Source: Modestobacter sp. Leaf380 (GTDB taxonomy: Bacteria; Actinomycetota; Actinomycetes; Mycobacteriales; Geodermatophilaceae). From it: DNA of 64,000 bases. The first letter of the stretch is position 1. Each line of letters begins with the position of its first letter. Below are positions 10,801 through 18,645 of the stretch, piece after piece. The DNA is taken from positions 187,249 through 251,248 of the forward strand of contig NZ_LMQC01000021.1 of NCBI RefSeq assembly GCF_001424485.1, in the 5' to 3' direction. The position numbers and the translations under genes were made by a program. Below the pieces are notes generated by a model. It was not told the DNA's origin and ran no database searches. It worked only from the letters and a program-made list of their open reading frames with translations.

Positions 10801-11121
10801 CTCCGCGGCGGTCCCCCGGGCCAGCAGGGCCAGCACCTCGTCGTCGGAGGCGGTGGCGCCGGCGGGGTCGCGCAGCCCCGCCTCGGAGCTGACCATCCGC
10901 TCACGCACCCGGTCGCGCAGCTCCCGGGAGGCCGCGTTGCCGAAGGTCACCAGCATGACCTCGGACAGCTCGGCCAGGCCCTCGGCGACGAACCGGGTCG
11001 CGAGTGCCGCGATGGTGAAGGTCTTGCCGGTCCCCGCGCTGGCCTCCAGCACCGTGGTGCCGGTGGGCAGCGGGCCGCACACGTCGAAGGCGCCCACCTC
11101 CGCCAGCAGGTCGGCGCTCAC
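7840..11121 (-). CDS. recB: Exodeoxyribonuclease V beta subunit (RecB helicase-nuclease)
   Basis: A 1093-residue SF1A 3'-5' helicase with a C-terminal nuclease. Walker A is EASAGTGKTF at about 26-35, motif II is VVMVDEFQDTDPVQWE near 270, then GDPKQAVYGFRGGD, VHVSKGLEFPVVYVPF and LLYVALTRA. The nuclease core GSIDAVLR...YAVVDYKTNR near 965-995 carries the Asp and Lys residues of the RecB-family active site. In RecBCD it processes double-strand breaks and loads RecA. Both ends are GTGA-coupled to recC and recD. Confidence 0.95.
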   Translation of the reverse strand: MSADLLAEVGAFDVCGPLPTGTTVLEASAGTGKTFTIAALATRFVAEGLAELSEVMLVTFGNAASRELRDRVRERMVSSEAGLRDPAGATASDDEVLALLARGTAAEVTARRDRLVRALAGFDAATIATTHSFCSQMLAGLGTAADADLTATFTEEVDDLVQEVVDDLYLRSFAVAGQTGPPFLTHAELLELGRRAVGSDRQARLEPVADTGTPGRRRRAAQAVRDEVERRKRRLGLVDHDDWLTLLRDALADPQHGPMACRRVRDRYRVVMVDEFQDTDPVQWEVLRRAFHGHTTLVLIGDPKQAVYGFRGGDVTTYLAASRVADGHATLGTNWRSDQRLVGALDQVLGGVALGDERIVVRPVDSAHPADRLSGAGAPLRLRRLERRGHGPTFRGLPRLDRLRSAVAADVAADAVELLSGPARYDGRPVAPGDLAVLVRTNKQGHLVREALGAVGVPAVMAGGGSVFGTAGARSWLVLLEALEQPHRSGRVRAAALSVFLGHDEASLDEGGDALTDELGPRLRRWADLLTERGVAALAEVVTADQGLPARVLRRPDGERVLTDLRHVAQVLHAAALRESLGLTALVEWLRRRIARADVEGTEERSRRLESDAAAVQVMTVHVSKGLEFPVVYVPFGWDRWVPRDPDVLRLHDDAGARVLHVGGPAAADYPAARTRHEAEESGEDLRLLYVALTRAATQVVAHWAPGSGTAAAPLHRLLLGDTAPGTVPPASVPVPADDVVESRLAAVAAGSGGRIDVTAVGRAAPTRWTPAGRPTPELSVSSFTRTLDEDWRRTSYSSLTRAAHDLVAASEPEVPGTDDEPDDTVELPPAPAPDGLPSPLSDLPGGAAFGTLVHAVLEEPEHADLEERCAEAVARFLVPGVAAGPLAQALRPVLDTPLDADGTTLAGLPARDRLAELDFELPLAGGDDAVVHATLADVVTLLRRFDLGPVQGYADLLAALEPQSLRGFLTGSIDAVLRLPGPDGPRYAVVDYKTNRLGPEPLTTGHYRESAMATEMQHAHYVLQSLLYSAALHRFLRWRQPGYDPARHLGPVLYLFVRGMAGPDAERGAGVFTWQPPTELVTGLSDLLAGRA

Positions 11122-14100
11122 GCGATCACCTCGGCGTCCAGCAGGGGGGTCCAGAACCGGCGGGCCAGCACGCCGAACCGGGTGTCCTCGTCGGGCCACC
11201 GCTCGTCGTCGAGCGGGGCGGGGTCGGTCCACGCCGTGAACGGTGCGGCGTCGCCCCAGACGTGCACGTGGTGCCGGTCGGCCGCCTCGCCGGGGAACCT
11301 GCTCCCGGTCCACTCGCGCTCGGCCGACTCCCGCGCACCGTCGCGGTCCTCGCCACCGGCCCGGCGTGCCGCGTAGGCCTCGGACACCTTGGGGCTCACC
11401 GGCAGCGGCTCGCAGGTGCCCCGGTCGTACAGGTCGAGCAGGTCGGCCAGCACCCCGGTGGGGTCGGCCGGGGCGGTGAGCGTCGAGGTCCGCGCCCGGG
11501 CACCCCAGCGACCCACGGTCACCGCGCGCCCGGTGCCCTCGGTGGCCGCGAGTGCCAGGGCCTGCACCCAGGCCCGCGCCCGGTGCTTGGGGGCCAGGCT
11601 GGAGTACGTCACCGACACGACGGCGTCGCCGCGGACCCCGTTGACGGTCCCACTGAGCTCCCGGCTGCCCACGTCCAGCCGGACGTCGACGGTCCGGGCC
11701 GGTGTGGTGAGCAGCGGCGCAGCCACCCCCACCAGCGGCGCGACCCGGCTGCCCACCCGGCTGAGCACCGCGGTGCCCAGCGCACCCGGCGGCAGGCTCC
11801 CGCGCAGCCACTCGCTGCGCTCGGCGGACTCGGCCGGCACCCCGGCCAGGCCCGAGCGGAGCAGCCGGTCGCCCACCGCCCACTCCTGCAGGGCGTCCAG
11901 CGAGACGGCGAGTGCGTCGTCGACCTCGTCGTCCTCACCGGGCAAGGTGATCTCCAGCCGCTGCCGCAGGTAGGCCCGCACCGGGTGCTCGACGAAGGAG
12001 ACCAGGTCCTCCAGGGCGACGGGGCCCTGTCGCGGACCCAGCGGGCGCCGCGCGGGCGCGGGCTCGCGCTCCCGCACCGAGCGGCGGGCCCCTGCCAGCC
12101 CGACCGGGTCGAAGCTCGCCGGCACCGGTCCCGCGAACTGTCGCGGGTCGAAGGGCTGCAGCGGGTGCCGGACGACGAGGTCGGCCCGACCGGCGCCGGT
12201 CATCGTGGCCAGCACGTCCAGCAGCTCGCCGACCGGCACCGCGGGCGGCCGGGGCGCGCCGCTGACCGGGTCCGCGCCGGTGTGGAAGACCAGCACCCTC
12301 TCCTGCGCTGAGCACACGGCGTCGAGCAGGAGCTGGCGGTCCTCGCTGCGGACGTCCCGCTCCCCCACCCGCGGGGCCCGGGCGAGCACGTCGTCGCCGT
12401 CGATGCCGCCGGCCCGGGGGAAGACCCCGTCGTCCAAGCCCAGCAGGACCACGACCCGGTGCGGCACCGAGCGCATCGGGACCAGCGTGCAGACGGTGAG
12501 GTTCCCGGTGCGGAAGTTGGCCCGGGTGGGACGCCCGGCCAGCCGGCCGGCCAGCATCGCCCGCACGTCCGCGGCGCGCAGCAGGCCACTGCCCCCGGCG
12601 CCGGCCTCGGCCAGCTCGCGGCGGGCCTGCGCCAGCTGCCACGCCTCGGCCGGGTCGGTGGCGGTGAGCAGGTCCAGGGCGTCCACCAGGGTGTCGACCC
12701 AGTGCGCCACGGGGTGCTCGCCGGTGAGCGCCTCCAGCACCTGCCCCACCCGGTCCACGAGCTCGGCCAGCCGTCCGGCCAGGTCGACGTCGCTGGAGTC
12801 GACGTCGTCCAGCGGGAGCGCCCGGTCCAGCCAGACCGGCTGGTCCTCCGAGGTGGTCACGCCCAGCAGCAGCCGGTCCAGGCCGGCCTGCCAGGTGTTC
12901 TGCGGCACCCGCTCCAGGCCGTAGCCGGCCCGGGTGGTGGTGTCCAGGCCCCAGCGGACGCCGGAGCGCGACACCCAGTCCCGGACCCGTTCCAGGTCCT
13001 CGTCGGTGAACCCGAACAGCCGCCGGACGCCGGCCGTGGCGGCCAGGTCGAGCACCTGGCTGGCGGTCACCCGGCTGTGCGCGAGCTCCAGCAGGAGGGC
13101 CACGGTGTCCAGCAGCGGGTTGGTGGCCCGCAGGCTCCGGTCGGCCAGCCGGACCCGCAGCGCGTTGCCCGGGTGCGGCAGGCCGGGACCCAGCCCGAAG
13201 GTGGCCGAGACCAGCGGGGCGAACGCCTCGACGTCCGGGCAGAGCACGAGGACGTCCCGGGGTTCCAGCGTCGGGTCGTCCTGGAAGAGCCGCAGCAGGA
13301 CCTCGCGCAGCACCTCGACCTGCCGGGCCGGGCCGTGGCAGGCGTGCACCAGGAACGAGTCGTCGACCGGCGTGGCCCCGGCGGCCGGCAGCCGGTCGGC
13401 ACGCAGGTCCTCCTGCAGGCGGGCCAGCAGCGTCGTGCCGGGGCCGGGCTCGGCGGGGTGGTGGGTGTCGGTGTGCGGGGGCAGCCGCAGCTGCAGCTCG
13501 CGGACGTCGCGGGCCAGGCTGCGCAGCAGCGGGTGCACCGGCACCGTCGCGGTGTCGTCGCTACGACGGTGGGTGGCGGTCCGGCCGGTCAGCGCCGCCC
13601 AGAGCGCCGGGCTGGGGTGCGGCAGCCACAGGTGCACGTCGCGGTGCTCGGCGAGCGCGTCCAGCACGGCCAGCGACCGGGTCGACAGCCGGGTGGGGCC
13701 GAACAGGCTGACCCGGTCGGGCAGGTCGACCAGCTCGGGGGCCCGGCGCAGAGCGGCGCACGCGTCGGCGAGCTGCTCGGCCGGGCCCGGGCCCAGCTCG
13801 CCGCGCAGGCGGCGGAACAGCTCGGCCTGCCAGCGCAGGTCCTCGGGAAGTGGCGCCTGGCCGTCGGTGTCCCGGCCGGCCGCCCAGTCCCGGAGCATGC
13901 CGGGGCGGTGGGCGGCGTAGCTCCCGAACAGGTCGGCCAGGTGGGCGGCGGTGGCCCACCGGCGCCCGCGGCGGTGGTCGCCCTCGGGGGTGCCGTGGCC
14001 GAGGTGGCGGGCCAGCACGGCCAGCCACGGCTCGTCCAGGGCCGCGTCGACCACCTGGAGCAGCGGCCACACCGGGGTGGCCCACGGGTCCTGCCGGGGG

Positions 14101-14357
14101 TCGGTGCCGGTGGCCGCGGCCAGCGTCTGGTCGACCAGCCGCGCCGCGGAGGGGAAACGGACGCCGGAGCAGATGCCGTCGCGGGCACCGTCGGCCCCCA
14201 GCACGGTGGACAGCCGCTGGGCCAGCCAGCGCTCGACGCCCTTGGCGGGGACCGCCACGACCTCCTCGGCGAACGGGTCCGCCAGGGGCACGGCGAGCAC
14301 CTGCGCGAGGGAGTCGGCGAGCCGGGAGGTCCGCTCGGCGCGGTGGAGGTGCAGCAC
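11118..14357 (-). CDS. recC: Exodeoxyribonuclease V gamma subunit (RecC)
   Basis: A 1079-residue RecC (E. coli 1122), the inactivated helicase-nuclease scaffold that splits the duplex and recognises Chi. The N-terminal LHLHRAERTSRLADSLAQVL and the segments EVVAVPAKGVERWLAQRLS, WPLLQVVDAAL and LFGPTRLSTRSLAVLDALA are typical RecC. It starts at a GTG (14357) with TAGACA six bases before it, which may be a leaderless start. It is the first gene of the recC-recB-recD operon; with all three subunits intact the complex should work. Confidence 0.93.
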   Translation of the reverse strand: MLHLHRAERTSRLADSLAQVLAVPLADPFAEEVVAVPAKGVERWLAQRLSTVLGADGARDGICSGVRFPSAARLVDQTLAAATGTDPRQDPWATPVWPLLQVVDAALDEPWLAVLARHLGHGTPEGDHRRGRRWATAAHLADLFGSYAAHRPGMLRDWAAGRDTDGQAPLPEDLRWQAELFRRLRGELGPGPAEQLADACAALRRAPELVDLPDRVSLFGPTRLSTRSLAVLDALAEHRDVHLWLPHPSPALWAALTGRTATHRRSDDTATVPVHPLLRSLARDVRELQLRLPPHTDTHHPAEPGPGTTLLARLQEDLRADRLPAAGATPVDDSFLVHACHGPARQVEVLREVLLRLFQDDPTLEPRDVLVLCPDVEAFAPLVSATFGLGPGLPHPGNALRVRLADRSLRATNPLLDTVALLLELAHSRVTASQVLDLAATAGVRRLFGFTDEDLERVRDWVSRSGVRWGLDTTTRAGYGLERVPQNTWQAGLDRLLLGVTTSEDQPVWLDRALPLDDVDSSDVDLAGRLAELVDRVGQVLEALTGEHPVAHWVDTLVDALDLLTATDPAEAWQLAQARRELAEAGAGGSGLLRAADVRAMLAGRLAGRPTRANFRTGNLTVCTLVPMRSVPHRVVVLLGLDDGVFPRAGGIDGDDVLARAPRVGERDVRSEDRQLLLDAVCSAQERVLVFHTGADPVSGAPRPPAVPVGELLDVLATMTGAGRADLVVRHPLQPFDPRQFAGPVPASFDPVGLAGARRSVREREPAPARRPLGPRQGPVALEDLVSFVEHPVRAYLRQRLEITLPGEDDEVDDALAVSLDALQEWAVGDRLLRSGLAGVPAESAERSEWLRGSLPPGALGTAVLSRVGSRVAPLVGVAAPLLTTPARTVDVRLDVGSRELSGTVNGVRGDAVVSVTYSSLAPKHRARAWVQALALAATEGTGRAVTVGRWGARARTSTLTAPADPTGVLADLLDLYDRGTCEPLPVSPKVSEAYAARRAGGEDRDGARESAEREWTGSRFPGEAADRHHVHVWGDAAPFTAWTDPAPLDDERWPDEDTRFGVLARRFWTPLLDAEVIA

Positions 14358-14368
14358 GCCGTCTGTCT

Positions 14369-14398
14369 ACCGGACGGGTCCGACAGGACCGGTCCGGT
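14369..14398. terminator. Inverted repeat between hydrolase-like gene and recC
   Basis: Arms 14369-14381 and 14386-14398 match over 13 bp with one mismatch around a GACA loop. The repeat lies 17 bp after the stop of the leftward gene at 14416 and 11 bp before the recC start. It fits a terminator for the upstream gene; its closeness to the recC start also allows an operator role. Confidence 0.55.
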
Positions 14399-14415
14399 GC
14401 CTCAGGTCGCGCGGG

Positions 14416-15300
14416 TCAGCGGTAGTTGACGTGCACGTGGTCGAAGTGGTTCGCGGTGACGCCGCCGCGGTTCTCCATGGAGACCCAGGAGCCGTTGGCG
14501 GAGCTGAGCATCCGCTGCTCCCAGATGAGGTACTCCACACCGAGCTCGGCCCAGTGGTCGCGGTGGTACTGCACGATCGCGTCGCCCAGCGAGGCGTTGG
14601 TGAGCACCATGTAGTCCAGCGCGTTGCCCGAGGGGTGGCCATCGGGGTCGGTGGCGCTGGGGCGGGTGCCACCGAGGGTGATGCTCCCGGCACCGGGCAC
14701 GTTGCTCACGACGGCGTCGGCGGCCGCCTGGACCCGGGAGGAGACCGGTCCGGAGCTGTTGCTGATCCGCGCGACCGAGCTCACCGCGGTGGACGACGAC
14801 GACGAGGACGCGGACGAGGACGAGGACGACGACGCCGCGGCGGCCTCGGACGCGGCGGCCTCGGCGGCTGCCGCTGCCTCCGCGGCTGCGGCGGCAGCGG
14901 CCGCCTCGGCCTCGGCGGCTGCGGCGGCCTCGGCGGCCTGCGCGTCCAGCACCGCCTGGTCGGCGGCGGCCTGCACCTGGGCAGCGGCGGCCTGGGCGTC
15001 CTGGCGGGACGCGCGGCTGGCGGCCATGTCCTGCAGCGGCGCGAGGTCCAGCGAGTCCAGCTCCGGGGCGTCGGCGGTCAGGCCGAGCTGCTGGGCCACG
15101 CTCGAGGTGGCCGAGGAGTCAGCGGAGGCGACCTCGGGGACCGGGCCACCGCCGAAGAGACCGTGCACTACGACGCTGCCGACCGCGGCGACCCCGAGGT
15201 AGAGCGCCGGGCGGCGGGACCGCGACGGCGGGCGCCGGCGGGCGGACCGGGGTGCGGGCGACTCGGCGGGCACGTCGGACGACGGGGCGCTACGGGGCAT
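14416..15300 (-). CDS. Membrane-anchored or secreted cell-wall hydrolase-like protein with Ala/Ser linker
   Basis: A 294-residue protein. A basic N-terminus (residues 20-30) is followed by a hydrophobic stretch at about 31-50 that could be a signal or anchor. Next come an Ala/Glu-rich likely helical rod (about 108-165), a Ser tract, and a C-terminal domain. The last domain has GHPSGNALDY and HFDHVHVNYR, the spaced His/Asp/His pattern of LAS-type (D-Ala-D-Ala or lysostaphin-like) zinc peptidases and of the ARB-07466-like C-terminal domain common in actinobacterial exported proteins. Peptidoglycan cleavage outside the membrane is inferred. The ATG at 15300 is chosen over longer starts, which would overlap the divergent esterase promoter. 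Confidence 0.7.
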   Translation of the reverse strand: MPRSAPSSDVPAESPAPRSARRRPPSRSRRPALYLGVAAVGSVVVHGLFGGGPVPEVASADSSATSSVAQQLGLTADAPELDSLDLAPLQDMAASRASRQDAQAAAAQVQAAADQAVLDAQAAEAAAAAEAEAAAAAAAAEAAAAAEAAASEAAAASSSSSSSASSSSSSTAVSSVARISNSSGPVSSRVQAAADAVVSNVPGAGSITLGGTRPSATDPDGHPSGNALDYMVLTNASLGDAIVQYHRDHWAELGVEYLIWEQRMLSSANGSWVSMENRGGVTANHFDHVHVNYR

Positions 15301-15527
15301 GAGGGAGGGGACTCCGGGAGGGGGTGCTGGCGCGGTGGCGGCAGCCGCCCCGTCGAGGGGCGACGCGCAGGTCCCGGCCACGCTAACGTCGGCCCCGGCG
15401 GGTGGCAATGCTCCGGTGACGATTCCCACGGGCGGCGGGGACCCCGCGACGGCGTCGTCCCCCGGGGTCGGCTGGGCGTCCTCGGGGTCCACGCGCTGAT
15501 CAGACACCCGTGGGTAGCGTGCGGGCG

Positions 15528-16946
15528 GTGACCACGCCGGACGACGGTGCACTGATCTCCTTCGCGACCCCGGCGGGGGTGTTCCTGGGCCGCCCCGACG
15601 GCGACGTCGTGCGCGCGACGGGCATCCGGTACGCCCGGGCCGAGCGCTTCCGACCCCCGGTGGCCGAGCCGCCGGCCACCCGCCCGGTACGCGCGACCCG
15701 GCTCTCCCCGGCCTGCCCGCAGAACCCGACCCCGCTGCTGGACGACGTGCTGGTGGACCCGATGGGCGAGCTGACCGTCGACGAGGACTGCCTGCGGCTC
15801 TCGGTGACCGTGCCCGCCGGGGTCGCCGCCGGTGCGGACCTGCCGGTGCTGGTGTTCCTGCACGGCGGGTCCTACCGGGCCGGCGCCGGGGACTCCCCCG
15901 TCTTCGACCCCCGCGCGCTGGTCAGCGAGCAGCGGGTCGTCGTGGTGGCGGTGACCTACCGGCTGGGACTCCTGGGCTACCTGGGCGACGGCGCGGCACG
16001 GGAGGCCAACCTGGGTCTGCTGGACCAGGTCGAGGCGCTGCGCTGGGTGCAGCGGGCCATCGCCGGCTTCGGCGGCGACCCGGGCGCGGTGACGGTGTTC
16101 GGCCAGTCCGCCGGTGGGGACGCCGTCGCCCACCTGATGGTCGCCGAGGGCGCCCGTGGGCTCTTCCACCGGGCGGTGGTGCAGAGCGCCCCGCTGGGCA
16201 TCTCCCGCGGCCGGGCCCGGATGTCGGCGGCGATGAACGAGGCGGCGGGGCAGCTGACCGCGCGGACCCCGCTGGCGACGGTGCTGGCCACCGAACGCCG
16301 GGTGGAGGCCGCGGCCGGCCGGTTCGGGCTGCTCGCGGCCATGCCGTTCGGCACGCAGTACGGCGCGGCACCGCTGCCCGCCGAGGACGAGCTGGACGAC
16401 GCCTGGCGGGCGGCGGCCCCCGACGTCGACCTGCTGATCGGTGCGACGTCGCGGGAGGTGGCCCTCTTCCTGCCCGGTCTGGAGCGGACACCGGCCGCGC
16501 GGCTGGTGGCGGTGCTGCGGGCGCCGGTGGTCGGTGGGCTGCTGACCCGCGCGGTGGTGGGACTGGCGGGCTGGTGGGTCTACGGCCGGGCGGTGCGCTC
16601 GTTCTCCCGCCGGCACGTGGCCGGCGGCGGCCGGGCCGCCACCTACCGGCTGTCCTGGGGGGCGCCGGACAGCGTGTACCGCGGGGCCCACACGATCGAC
16701 CTGCCGCTGCTGTTCACCGACGAGGCCTCGTGGCGGGGGGCGCCGCTGATCGAGGGCGCGGACTGGTCGGAGGTGGAGCGCCGCGGGCGGCAGCTGCGCC
16801 GGGTGTGGGCCGACTTCGCCCGCACCGGCACGGTCACCCCGCAGGACGTGCCGGGCTTCCTGCGCACCCGCCGGGTCAGGCCGAGAGCTGCAGGAGCCGG
16901 TCGCGCAGCGGCCGCCGCCCGGGCGCACCGGCCGGCGTCGGGGTGA
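15528..16946 (+). CDS. Type B carboxylesterase
   Basis: A 472-residue alpha/beta-hydrolase of the COesterase family. The nucleophile elbow GQSAGG is near 192-197 and the oxyanion-hole HGGSYRAG near 110. The family hydrolyses carboxylic esters; the substrate is unknown. Three GTG codons lie in frame (15510, 15519, 15528). The last is favoured because TAGCGT (15515-15520) sits 7 bases before it, a leaderless-type promoter. The last 24 codons run antisense into the convergent TetR gene (overlap 16876-16946), giving a low-complexity Arg/Ala tail that may be dispensable. Confidence 0.85.
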   Translation: MTTPDDGALISFATPAGVFLGRPDGDVVRATGIRYARAERFRPPVAEPPATRPVRATRLSPACPQNPTPLLDDVLVDPMGELTVDEDCLRLSVTVPAGVAAGADLPVLVFLHGGSYRAGAGDSPVFDPRALVSEQRVVVVAVTYRLGLLGYLGDGAAREANLGLLDQVEALRWVQRAIAGFGGDPGAVTVFGQSAGGDAVAHLMVAEGARGLFHRAVVQSAPLGISRGRARMSAAMNEAAGQLTARTPLATVLATERRVEAAAGRFGLLAAMPFGTQYGAAPLPAEDELDDAWRAAAPDVDLLIGATSREVALFLPGLERTPAARLVAVLRAPVVGGLLTRAVVGLAGWWVYGRAVRSFSRRHVAGGGRAATYRLSWGAPDSVYRGAHTIDLPLLFTDEASWRGAPLIEGADWSEVERRGRQLRRVWADFARTGTVTPQDVPGFLRTRRVRPRAAGAGRAAAAARAHRPASG

Positions 16947-17502
16947 GCAGCGCGCGCCGGCCGTCGGTGACCTCGACCCAGGTGTCGGCGGTCCAGAGCG
17001 CGGCCAGCCGGCGGGCGTCGTCCCGGGCGGCCGGGGAGCAGCCGGCCGACAGGGTCTGGACCAGTGCGGTCTCGGCGCGGTCGCGCATCTCCAGCTCGGT
17101 GGAGCGCAGCGTGCGGTCCTCGGCGAGCTCCCGCAGCACGATGTCCTTGCCCGGGGAGGCCATCACACGCAGGTGCGCGCCGACCATCGCGTCCACGGCG
17201 GCAGCGACGTCGTCCAGGCACACCCCGTGGCCGGGGTCGGCGGCCGCCCGCAGCTCGGGCAGCACCACCTGGGCCAGACGCAGCCAGGAGCAGCGACCCT
17301 CGAAGAAGAGGTCCTGCTTGGCCGGGAAGTGGTTGAAGACCGTCTGGACCGCGACGTCGGCCTCGACGGCGATCTGGGTGACCGGGGTGGCCGCGAAGCC
17401 GTGCAGCTCGAAGAGCTGGTGGGCGGTGGCCAGGATGGTGGTGCGGGTGTTCCCGCGCTTGCGTTCCCGGCGTCCCGGTCCCGAGGTGGCTGTGCTGGTC
17501 AC
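16876..17502 (-). CDS. TetR family transcriptional regulator
   Basis: A 208-residue regulator with the N-terminal helix-turn-helix VTQIAVEADVAVQTVFNHFPAKQDLFF at about 40-66 and a variable C-terminal ligand domain. GTG 17502 has a GGGAG eight bases upstream. It overlaps the tail of the esterase gene by 71 bp and is divergent from the thioesterase at 17620. Either neighbour could be its target; nothing in the sequence decides. Confidence 0.87.
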   Translation of the reverse strand: MTSTATSGPGRRERKRGNTRTTILATAHQLFELHGFAATPVTQIAVEADVAVQTVFNHFPAKQDLFFEGRCSWLRLAQVVLPELRAAADPGHGVCLDDVAAAVDAMVGAHLRVMASPGKDIVLRELAEDRTLRSTELEMRDRAETALVQTLSAGCSPAARDDARRLAALWTADTWVEVTDGRRALLTPTPAGAPGRRPLRDRLLQLSA

Positions 17503-17619
17503 CGGTGGTCTCCCGGACTGTCGGCAGCGGGTGGGCCCCCACGCTAACGACCGGACTGGTGCCGGTGTCGGGGCCGCACTGTCGTGTCGGGCACGTCGCG
17601 CCCGCACTAGCGTGTCGGT

Positions 17620-18120
17620 ATGACGACCGGACCGACACGCGCACGGACCTACTCGTGGGGCGACCCGAGCGAGTCCGCCGGGGCCGTGCAGACCAGCGCG
17701 GGCATCGACGTGCTGCGGGCCATCGCCGACGGGTCGCTGCCCGGTGCGCCGATCGGCGCCACGATCGGGATGGGCATCGAGTCCGTCGAGGAGGGGCGGG
17801 TGGTCTTCACCCTGGACCCCGCCGAGCACCACTACAACCCGATCGGCTCGGTGCACGGGGGTGTCTTCGCGACCCTGTTGGACTCCGCCTGCGGCTGCGC
17901 GGTCCACTCCCTGCTGCCCGCCGGGGTCGGCTACACCAGCCTGGACCTGACGGTGAAGTTCCTGCGTGCCATGACCGCGGACACCGGACCGGTGCGCTGC
18001 ACGGGCACGGTCACCCACCTGGGCGGGCGGACGGCGCTGGCCGAGGCCCGCCTGGTCGACGGCCGGGACCGACTGCTGGCGACGGCGACCAGCTCGATCC
18101 TGGTCCTGCGCCCCGCCTGA
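17620..18120 (+). CDS. PaaI-type hotdog-fold thioesterase
   Basis: A 166-residue acyl-CoA thioesterase of the PaaI/YdiI group. The catalytic stretch NPIGSVHGGVFATLLDSACG (HGGxxxxLxD) is at about 68-87, and SLDLTVKFLRAMTAD is the usual second strand motif. It hydrolyses acyl- or aryl-CoA thioesters in the cytoplasm. The start is fixed by TAGCGT (17608-17613) six bases before the ATG, with no Shine-Dalgarno, so it is probably leaderless. Confidence 0.9.
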   Translation: MTTGPTRARTYSWGDPSESAGAVQTSAGIDVLRAIADGSLPGAPIGATIGMGIESVEEGRVVFTLDPAEHHYNPIGSVHGGVFATLLDSACGCAVHSLLPAGVGYTSLDLTVKFLRAMTADTGPVRCTGTVTHLGGRTALAEARLVDGRDRLLATATSSILVLRPA

Positions 18121-18145
18121 CCGGACCGGTCGACGGGGCGCGCGC

Positions 18146-18526
18146 TCACCAGAGCGGGTGCTCGGAGGCGACCGCGGGCCAGCGGCGCTCGAGGGCGGCG
18201 AAGTCGGGGTGGTCGCGGTGCGGGGCGGCCAGCAGGCACAGCACCCGGCCCAGCTCGTCGAGCCGGGCCCGCGCCGTCGAGGTCCCGCCGTCCAGGCGCA
18301 GCCAGGTCTCGGCGACCTCCTGACGGGCCCGGGCGTGGGCGATCTCCTGGACGACCGGGCCACCGTCGGCGAGTTCGGCGCGGACGACGTCCTCACGGCT
18401 GCGGTCGAGCACGAAGCGGGCGAGGACGGCGAGCGCGGAGCTGCCGGCAGCTGGCTCGGCGTCGTCCTGCTCGACGGGGTGGCGGTGTGCGACCGGCTGG
18501 GGCCGGGTCGTCGTCAGGTCCGTCAC
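18146..18526 (-). CDS. Small DUF6221-like protein, paralogue of 47250-47552
   Basis: A 126-residue soluble protein of unknown function. The C-terminal half, EVAETWLRL then LDELGRVLCLLAAPHRDHPDF and a final PLW, resembles the actinobacterial DUF6221 pattern (LLA..Y.DHPDY...W). A clear paralogue lies at 47250-47552 sharing VARFLL-R, EVA-TWLRL, ELGRVLCLLAA, DHPDF-AL and PLW. The GTG at 18526 has GGAGG six bases upstream. The gene is convergent with the thioesterase and divergent from the lipase. Confidence 0.7.
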   Translation of the reverse strand: MTDLTTTRPQPVAHRHPVEQDDAEPAAGSSALAVLARFVLDRSREDVVRAELADGGPVVQEIAHARARQEVAETWLRLDGGTSTARARLDELGRVLCLLAAPHRDHPDFAALERRWPAVASEHPLW

Positions 18527-18645
18527 GGCGTGCCTCCACGGTTCAACGGGGACGTTGAGTTGTGCACAACGGTATCAGATGCGGAACCATTCCGCCCGCC
18601 CCGATCGGGCCCTGCGGCACCCGCCGGTCGCCGTACGCTCCGGCC

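Noticed and set aside
14790-15000. Repetitive GCC/GCG-rich DNA resembling a tandem repeat or CRISPR-like array
   Set aside because: It is coding sequence for the Ala/Glu and Ser tracts of the hydrolase-like protein; there is no fixed repeat unit and no spacers.
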